Source: Patescibacteria group bacterium (GTDB lineage: Bacteria; Patescibacteriota; Minisyncoccia; Minisyncoccales; Minisyncoccaceae). Taken from it: a DNA stretch of 10,308 nucleotides. The DNA is taken from contig JASGMO010000018.1 in NCBI GenBank assembly GCA_030156465.1, positions 1 through 10,308 on the forward strand, written 5' to 3'. Both the position numbers and the translations under genes were made by a program. Below the pieces are notes generated by a model, which was given only the letters and a program-made list of their open reading frames with translations, had not been told where the DNA came from and searched no databases. Within the stretch, counting starts at the first letter, position 1; every line of letters begins with the position of its first letter. Positions 6,567-10,308 of this stretch are shown here, in pieces.

Positions 6567-6591
6567 CATTACTACACAGAAGAGATAGAAT
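6563..6591 (+). promoter_or_regulatory. Strong promoter for the fic gene
   Basis: TTGACA (6563-6568, perfect) is followed after 17 nt by TAGAAT (6586-6591, 5/6). The expected start is near 6598, leaving a leader of about 23 nt without a Shine-Dalgarno sequence. It is flanked by GTTCAA/TTGAAC operator elements on both sides. Confidence 0.8.
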
Positions 6592-6592
6592 G

Positions 6593-6616
6593 AGTTCAAA
6601 TAATTTTAATTGAACT
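6593..6616. promoter_or_regulatory. Second inverted repeat AGTTCAA-N10-TTGAACT over the transcription start
   Basis: AGTTCAA (6593-6599) and TTGAACT (6610-6616) form a 7-bp inverted repeat with the same half-site as the upstream operator but wider spacing. It begins 1 nt after the -10 box and ends 4 nt before the fic ATG, so binding here would block initiation or the ribosome. Confidence 0.6.
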
Positions 6617-6620
6617 GATT

Positions 6621-7973
6621 ATGTCTATATTTTTTAAATTAGAAAAACCAAACTTAGATAATGTTGAAAAAAGCGATGTTGTTAAAAAACTCCTTGGGCC
6701 AGAAAAGGAGCATTTTTTGGAGTTTATAGATCGTGTTTCTGAAGATAAATACTTATATTGGGACAAAATTAAATATCATCAACCATTTCCTCAAGAATTA
6801 TCAAGAGAAGAATTATGGCTAATGGTTAAGTTTATGAGAGGAATAAATTCTGTTAAAACTCCGATTAAGCATGAGGATGGTCATTTTTTCACATGGGCGA
6901 AGCTTGAAAAGATGGAGCCGTTTTTTCATGAAATAGATTTGACTACTGGCGGAGAAATTTCTATTGAAAAATCTATGGATCAGAAAAAAAACAAACAAAA
7001 ATTAATTTTTAGAGGAATTGTTGAGGAAGCAATAGCATCTTCTCAATTAGAGGGTGCAAGTACCAGCAGGAAAGTAGCAAAAAATTTTCTAAGAGAGGGC
7101 AGAAAACCAAGAAATTATTCTGAGCAAATGATTTTTAATAATTATTCAACCATGAAGTTGATTGAGGAAGACTATAAAAATCGTAAAATGGATATGGATC
7201 TTTTTTTAGAATTGCATGAAATGATCACAAAAGACACTCAAACAAATGAAGGAGAGCAACCGAGAATTAGAAACGAAAATGATGAAATATGTGTTTCTGA
7301 CAATGTCAGAGAAGAGATTATCTATCATAAAGCCCCCAATATAAAATTTGTAAATGCTGAGATAGAGAAGCTAATTTCTTTTGCCAATGATGAAGAAGAC
7401 AGTAATAATTTTATACATCCCATTATAAAAGCTATCATGCTTCATTTTTGGGTGGGTTATTTACATCCATTTACTGATGGTAATGGTCGTTTAGCTAGGG
7501 TATTATTTTATTGGTATTTATTAAAAAATGGTTATTGGGCTTTTGCTTATTTACCAATTTCTAAAATTATTAAAAAATCTCCTACTCAATATAAAATGGC
7601 TTATGTTTATAGCGAGCAAGATGATTATGACATGACTTATTTTATTGATTATAATATTAAGAAAATTCAATTATCGGTAAAGGAATTTAAGGAATATTTA
7701 GCCAACAAAGCTGAAGAAAATATATCAATGAAAACAGCATCAAAGCGTTCTTATAATTTCAATGAAAGACAAATTTCTTTATTGCAGTATTTTAATGGAG
7801 CCCCAGAAGAGAGAACTTCTCTTAGAATGCATATAAACACAAATCAAGTTTCAAAAAACACAGCACTTAAAGATTTAAAATCTTTAGTAGAACAAGGATT
7901 TTTAGAAACAAAAAAACAAGGGAAGATTGTTTACTATTATCCAACTAGCAAAATAAAAAGTTTATTTAGTTAA
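6621..7973 (+). CDS. Fic-domain protein (putative AMPylase) with N-terminal inhibitory helix and C-terminal winged helix
   Basis: The product has 450 residues. The Fic core motif HPFTDGNGRLAR (H282-R293) is intact, with the catalytic His and the GNGR phosphate loop, so transfer of a nucleotide monophosphate (usually AMP) to a protein hydroxyl is expected. The inhibitory motif S-x-x-x-E-G is seen as SSQLEG (140-145) upstream of the core, which makes it a class II Fic protein with a built-in brake through E144. Residues 1-130 correspond to the Fic N-terminal region. Residues about 375-442 look like a winged helix (ERQISLLQYF, TNQVSKNTALKDLKSLVEQG, then a KIVYYYP wing), so the protein may bind DNA. 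The repeated GTTCAA/TTGAAC sites around its promoter fit autoregulation, but this is inference. The target is unknown, and no separate antitoxin gene is adjacent. Confidence 0.93.
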   Translation: MSIFFKLEKPNLDNVEKSDVVKKLLGPEKEHFLEFIDRVSEDKYLYWDKIKYHQPFPQELSREELWLMVKFMRGINSVKTPIKHEDGHFFTWAKLEKMEPFFHEIDLTTGGEISIEKSMDQKKNKQKLIFRGIVEEAIASSQLEGASTSRKVAKNFLREGRKPRNYSEQMIFNNYSTMKLIEEDYKNRKMDMDLFLELHEMITKDTQTNEGEQPRIRNENDEICVSDNVREEIIYHKAPNIKFVNAEIEKLISFANDEEDSNNFIHPIIKAIMLHFWVGYLHPFTDGNGRLARVLFYWYLLKNGYWAFAYLPISKIIKKSPTQYKMAYVYSEQDDYDMTYFIDYNIKKIQLSVKEFKEYLANKAEENISMKTASKRSYNFNERQISLLQYFNGAPEERTSLRMHINTNQVSKNTALKDLKSLVEQGFLETKKQGKIVYYYPTSKIKSLFS

Positions 7974-7978
7974 AAAAT

Positions 7979-8068
7979 ATGGATCGGCTGTGCGATGTGT
8001 TCGAAACTTTTGATCGGAAAGAGATCGAGAAAAACAGTCTATGCATATTGACTTTTCTAATATATTAA
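7979..8068 (+). CDS. Possible 29-codon ORF just after fic
   Basis: An ATG 5 nt after the fic stop opens MDRLCDVFETFDRKEIEKNS followed by LCILTFLIY. The first 20 codons are richer in G+C than the surroundings and contain GATCG three times (7982, 8012, 8023). It lies between fic and the terminator at 8091, so it would be co-transcribed. It has no ribosome binding site and no recognised relatives, so it may be a gene remnant or untranslated. Confidence 0.25.
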   Translation: MDRLCDVFETFDRKEIEKNSLCILTFLIY

Positions 8069-8090
8069 ATACAACATAAATACATACACA

Positions 8091-8123
8091 CCCCAGCCAG
8101 CCGAAAGGTCCGCTGGGGTTTTT
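8091..8123 (+). terminator. Rho-independent terminator after fic
   Basis: CCCCAGC (8091-8097) pairs with GCTGGGG (8112-8118). An inner CC-GAAA-GG tetraloop hairpin is present, and TTTTT follows. It is the most GC-rich hairpin in the window and should end the fic transcript. Confidence 0.9.
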
Positions 8124-8216
8124 ATTAAATATGTCATCACATTTATGAAAACATTTTTACTTATAGATAGAAATAATTAAAAGTATAGATATTTATATCT
8201 TGCTAAGATAGTGTTA

Positions 8217-8509
8217 ATGGAAAAAAAGAGAAAAAATTAAATAAAGGAGAAATTGTTATTTATAAGGACAAAAGATCTAAAATCAATCTTGATGTTAGGT
8301 TTGAAGGAGAAATGGTTTGGCTCACTCAAGAAAAAATAGCTAATTTATTTGGCGTAAAAAGACCAGCGGTCACTAAACATTTAAGGAGCATTTTTAAGGA
8401 AGGAAAACTAAAGGAAAATTCAGTTAGTTCCATTTTGGAACATACTGCTAGATATTTTGATTGTTTAGGTAAGAAAGACGTGAGAGATAAAATAAAAAAG
8501 GCTCCTTAG
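8217..8509 (+). pseudogene. Broken RhuM-like gene (N-terminal HTH region only)
   Basis: The frame carrying GEIVIYKDKRSKINLDVRFE, then MVWLTQEKIANLFGVKRPAV and TKHLRSIFKEGKL, matches my recollection of the N-terminus of virulence RhuM-family proteins, with a TQEKIANLFGVKRPAVTKHL helix-turn-helix. Full-length relatives are roughly 300 residues or more. This frame has no start codon of its own. ATG 8217 reads MEKKRKN and hits TAA at 8238, and one extra A in the run at 8231-8236 would join it to the domain frame. After SSILEHTA the conserved sequence is lost and the frame ends at 8509 with RYFDCLGKKDVRDKIKKAP, just before a good terminator. This points to an internal deletion plus a frameshift. 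An ATG at 8312 could still give a 65-residue HTH peptide, but it would lack the first strand region. Confidence 0.7.
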
Positions 8510-8534
8510 GTAGTTAACCGTTCGGATCCTTTTT
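8495..8534 (+). terminator. Rho-independent terminator at the end of the RhuM-like remnant
   Basis: AAAAAGG-C-TCC (8495-8505) pairs with GGA-T-CCTTTTT (8524-8534), 10 bp with one C/T mismatch, and the descending arm supplies the T-run. The remnant's TAG stop lies in the loop, so the original 3' end of the gene seems to be kept. Confidence 0.6.
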
Positions 8535-8681
8535 GACTTTGATATTTACTTTATATCATTTTTATATAAAGTTTGTCAATATTCAGTGGGTGCCATCGTG
8601 GATGATGTTAGAACTGGCTTCGAGAGGAGGGCAGATGCTTCAATTATCATTCCAGAGTTTAAAGAAAACACGGCGATATAA
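8514..8681 (+). pseudogene. Coding remnant, C-terminal part of an unidentified gene
   Basis: One frame is open from 8514 to TAA 8679-8681. From about 8577 it reads QYSVGAIVDDVRTGFERRAD followed by ASIIIPEFKENTAI, with natural amino-acid and codon usage and higher G+C than the flanks. There is no start codon with a ribosome binding site, and the upstream part (LFDFDIYFISFLYKV) looks non-coding. I do not recognise it. The rest of 8510-8766 shows no other gene. Confidence 0.35.
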
Positions 8682-8766
8682 TTTTACTAACGATTTCATT
8701 ATATTTATTTTTGATTTTTGATTAACTGTATGATAATATTGATTTAATAATATTAACAAAAGTTAT

Positions 8767-9822
8767 ATGAATTTCGAATATAATCCTGAGACAGCTGAAA
8801 ACTTGGAAAATGTAAATTTAGAAAAGATAGAAAAAAGAGAAAATGAACTTTCTTTGGATGAAAAACAATATCTTATTGAAAATTGGAAAGTCGAAGTGGT
8901 TGACGGTCCTTTTGGTGTTGAAGAAGTGAAGCAAATCGACAATCAGGAATTAAGGCAAATCCTTAATCAATCATTAATAGGAGACATTAAACAGTTAAGT
9001 GACGAATGGGGAATAAAACCAAACAAAGACTTGTCAGAGAAAGACTATATAGAAGAAACACAAATTCAAATAAATGATTTAGCTAAAAAAGCTGAAGGTG
9101 ATACACATTGGGATTCTTGGCCCAAAAGAATGAGAGAGGATGAAGGGTTTAATTGTGTCGGAGCGACATTATTAGGAATTAGTGCTTTAAAAGAGAAGGG
9201 AATAGAATCATATTATGGTACTCCGTGGGGGCATGCCGTAAATATAGTATTTTCTAGTGGGAATTGGATGTATGCTGATTTTAGAAACAACGTAATAAAG
9301 GAAATATACCCAGAAGAAATAATCTTAGCTGGGCATCGTATGTTAAAAATAGATGATGAAGATATTGATTATAAGCTAGTTCCAATTTATGACAATTCAC
9401 TCGCAGCTGGATCAATCATTGGGAATCTTTCTGAATTAGAAGCAGAAAAGGGGAATGAAGAAAGGCAAGCTATTTATCAAAATATTAAACAAAAATTATT
9501 TCCGGAATTTAAAGAAAATGAAAACACAGAAGAAATGCAAATAGAGAAAGAAAGGGTTGAGTCCATACAAGAAGCAGAAAGAGAGGCAAAAGATTATTTG
9601 ACTAAATTATCTAAAGAAAATAGAAAAGAGGTAGTACAAGAAATTATTAACAAAAAAGAGTTGATCAGAGGTTCAATGCTTAATGAGGAATTAGTAGGAA
9701 AGTTTAGTAATGAGCTTTATAATTTCCTTAGATTATTGATAAATGAACTTAGTGGCATCACAAAAAAAGAGGTAAAAAAAGAAGTAATTGATAGATTTTT
9801 AAGAAAGGTAACTAAGCTTTAG
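8767..9822 (+). CDS. Soluble protein with a transglutaminase-like cysteine domain (351 aa)
   Basis: No signal peptide or transmembrane segment is seen. Residues 1-60 are acidic (MNFEYNPETAENLENVNLEK...). The central domain (about 95-200) carries a likely catalytic triad. C130 lies in EGFNCVGATLLGISALKEKG, H156 in YYGTPWGHAVNIVFSSG and D171 in WMYADFRNN, in the order and spacing of the transglutaminase/papain-like fold. Tryptophans at 115 and 118 precede it. By family it could be a peptidase, amidase or transamidase; a specific reaction cannot be assigned. Residues about 222-351 form a long charged helical tail that may be a coiled coil (EEMQIEKERVESIQEAEREA). It is a single gene with no clear Shine-Dalgarno sequence, ending 8 nt before a hairpin terminator. 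Its MNFE-P start resembles that of the 490-aa orphan. Confidence 0.75.
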   Translation: MNFEYNPETAENLENVNLEKIEKRENELSLDEKQYLIENWKVEVVDGPFGVEEVKQIDNQELRQILNQSLIGDIKQLSDEWGIKPNKDLSEKDYIEETQIQINDLAKKAEGDTHWDSWPKRMREDEGFNCVGATLLGISALKEKGIESYYGTPWGHAVNIVFSSGNWMYADFRNNVIKEIYPEEIILAGHRMLKIDDEDIDYKLVPIYDNSLAAGSIIGNLSELEAEKGNEERQAIYQNIKQKLFPEFKENENTEEMQIEKERVESIQEAEREAKDYLTKLSKENRKEVVQEIINKKELIRGSMLNEELVGKFSNELYNFLRLLINELSGITKKEVKKEVIDRFLRKVTKL

Positions 9823-9830
9823 TTATAAAT

Positions 9831-9862
9831 ACGAAAATCTCCTGTTGGGAGATGTTTTTCGT
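9831..9862. terminator. Bidirectional hairpin terminator between the transglutaminase-like gene and the tRNA-His
   Basis: ATCTCC (9837-9842) pairs with GGAGAT (9848-9853) around TGTTG. Outer arms ACGAAA (9831-9836) and TTTCGT (9857-9862) extend it. T-rich stretches follow the core on both strands. It lies 8 nt after the plus-strand gene and 6 nt past the 3' end of the minus-strand tRNA-His. Confidence 0.7.
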
Positions 9863-9868
9863 AGGATG

Positions 9869-9940
9869 GGTGACTAACGGGATTTGCACCCGTGCAAACA
9901 TCTCCACAGGATGTTGTGCTACTACTACACCATAGCCACC
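9869..9940 (-). tRNA. tRNA-His (GTG)
   Basis: The cloverleaf is complete. G-1 at 9940 pairs with C73, the tRNA-His identity pair. The acceptor GTGGCTA pairs with TAGTCAC, with one G-T. The anticodon stem ACATC/GATGT carries loop CTGTGGA (anticodon GTG). The T stem is ACGGG/CCCGT. CCA is not encoded (CAT follows). The D loop is AGTAGTA, so position 18 is A instead of G, and the T loop is TGCAAAT, so position 55 is G instead of U. Both partners of the usual G18-pseudouridine55 contact are therefore changed. It is probably processed from one transcript with the tRNA-Arg 8 nt upstream. Confidence 0.93.
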
Positions 9941-9948
9941 ATGAACTG

Positions 9949-10022
9949 TGTCCCCGGCGCGAATCGAACGCACAACCTACAGATTAGAAGTCTGTCGCTC
10001 TATCCTATTGAGCTACGGGGAC
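9949..10022 (-). tRNA. tRNA-Arg (TCT)
   Basis: Acceptor GTCCCCG/CGGGGAC; D arm GCTC-AATAGGATA-GAGC; anticodon arm ACAGA-CTTCTAA-TCTGT with anticodon TCT; variable loop AGGTT; T arm GTGCG-TTCGATT-CGCGC; discriminator A. All stems pair perfectly. CCA is not encoded (CAG follows). It is the first gene of the minus-strand tRNA pair. Confidence 0.96.
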
Positions 10023-10030
10023 ATATATAC

Positions 10031-10059
10031 TTAATATCAAAAATACGGATAAAAGGCAA
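10031..10059 (-). promoter_or_regulatory. Promoter for the minus-strand tRNA pair
   Basis: On the minus strand TTGCCT (10059-10054) is followed after 17 nt by TATTAA (10036-10031). Transcription would start about 2 nt before the tRNA-Arg 5' end. The -10 is only a 4/6 match. Confidence 0.45.
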
Positions 10060-10068
10060 GAAAATATT

Positions 10069-10097
10069 TTGACGAGAAAAAGGAAAAGTGATATAAG
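10069..10097 (+). promoter_or_regulatory. Promoter for the plus-strand tRNA pair
   Basis: TTGACG (10069-10074) and TATAAG (10092-10097) are separated by 17 nt, and each matches 5/6 of consensus. The start would be near 10104, about 5 nt before tRNA-Pro. Confidence 0.75.
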
Positions 10098-10108
10098 TTA
10101 ATATGTAA

Positions 10109-10180
10109 CGGGGTATAGTGAAACGGCTATCACGAGTCCTTTGGGAGGATTTATTCTGAGTTCGAATCTCAGTACCCCGA
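10109..10180 (+). tRNA. tRNA-Pro (TGG)
   Basis: Acceptor CGGGGTA/TACCCCG with the C1-G72 pair usual for tRNA-Pro; D arm GTGA-AACGGCTA-TCAC; anticodon arm AGTCC-TTTGGGA-GGATT with anticodon TGG; 4-nt variable loop TATT; T arm CTGAG-TTCGAAT-CTCAG; discriminator A. CCA is not encoded. It lies 9 nt upstream of tRNA-Gly in the same orientation. Confidence 0.95.
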
Positions 10181-10189
10181 AGGCAATTT

Positions 10190-10263
10190 GCGAGTGTAGC
10201 TCAATGGTAGAGCGACAGCCTTCCAAGCTGTACATGAGGGTTCGATTCCCTTCACTCGCTCCA
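10190..10263 (+). tRNA. tRNA-Gly (TCC) with encoded CCA
   Basis: Acceptor GCGAGTG/CACTCGC; D arm GCTC-AATGGTA-GAGC; anticodon arm ACAGC-CTTCCAA-GCTGT with anticodon TCC; T arm GAGGG-TTCGATT-CCCTT; discriminator T at 10260 followed by CCA (10261-10263). The next base opens the ATG of the downstream gene. It is the only one of the four tRNAs here followed by CCA. Confidence 0.96.
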
Positions 10264-10308
10264 ATGAAAAAAGTTGCCGTCGTTGGTGGCGGAGTTATAG
10301 GTCAATAT
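10264..10308 (+). CDS. Start of a Rossmann-fold (FAD/NAD-binding) oxidoreductase, 3' end outside the window
   Basis: Fifteen codons are visible: MKKVAVVGGGVIGQY. The short strand plus GGGVIG fits the GxGxxG dinucleotide-binding loop at the N-terminus of many FAD- or NAD(P)-dependent enzymes; the specific family cannot be told. The ATG directly follows the CCA of tRNA-Gly, leaving no room for a leader if the tRNA is cut from the same transcript. No ribosome binding site exists apart from tRNA sequence. Confidence 0.7.
   Translation, partial: MKKVAVVGGGVIGQY

Noticed and set aside
8533..8721. 62-codon ORF overlapping the coding remnant
   Set aside because: Its frame gives an odd Trp/Met/Ser-rich product, and the frame with natural protein composition is a different one (8514-8681).
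9884..10072. Plus-strand 62-codon ORF across the tRNA-His and tRNA-Arg genes
   Set aside because: It is the antisense translation of two tRNAs (peptide CPGANRTHNLQIRSLSLYPIEL), a known type of spurious ORF.

Overview
The window is AT-rich bacterial DNA that looks like a member of the Patescibacteria (Candidate Phyla Radiation), probably a Parcubacteria-like lineage. This is inference, resting on several cues read from the sequence. They are small membrane-anchored proteins of the GerMN, VanW and thioredoxin-like kinds, a family typical of these genomes with a CPVC motif behind a signal peptide, compact tRNAs of which three of four lack an encoded CCA, sparse Shine-Dalgarno sites, and TGA used as an ordinary stop. 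No database search was possible.

Left part (1-6484): a partial HtrA-type serine protease with a PDZ domain converges on a minus-strand GerMN lipoprotein/anchor-type protein through a shared hairpin terminator. Next come a 61-codon unknown gene with its own terminator and then a plus-strand run of envelope genes. These are a membrane-anchored thioredoxin-like protein (CPAC), a polytopic membrane protein with two outward-facing cysteine pairs (a possible DsbB/VKOR-like partner), a 176-residue helical protein of unknown function, a 490-residue orphan, and a VanW/peptidoglycan-binding protein. The 490-residue gene lies in a 1540-bp unit bounded by a 24-bp exact direct repeat. Removing one repeat-plus-unit fuses the 176-residue gene to vanW with a 1-nt stop-start gap. 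The orphan therefore looks like a recent insertion into a tight two-gene operon.

Middle part (6485-8766): an accessory patch. A class II Fic protein (HPFTDGNGR, inhibitory SSQLEG, C-terminal winged helix) sits behind a strong promoter embedded in an array of GTTCAA/TTGAAC half-sites, which suggests autoregulation. Downstream lie a possible 29-codon ORF, a terminator, a broken RhuM-like HTH gene (frameshift in a poly-A run, large deletion, preserved terminator), and a second unidentified coding remnant.

Right part (8767-10308): a 351-residue soluble protein with a transglutaminase-like Cys/His/Asp signature, a bidirectional terminator, two minus-strand tRNAs (His-GTG, Arg-TCT), a divergent promoter pair, and two plus-strand tRNAs (Pro-TGG, Gly-TCC). 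The start codon of a Rossmann-fold gene follows directly after the CCA of tRNA-Gly. The tRNA-His has an unusual D-loop/T-loop combination (A18 with G55).
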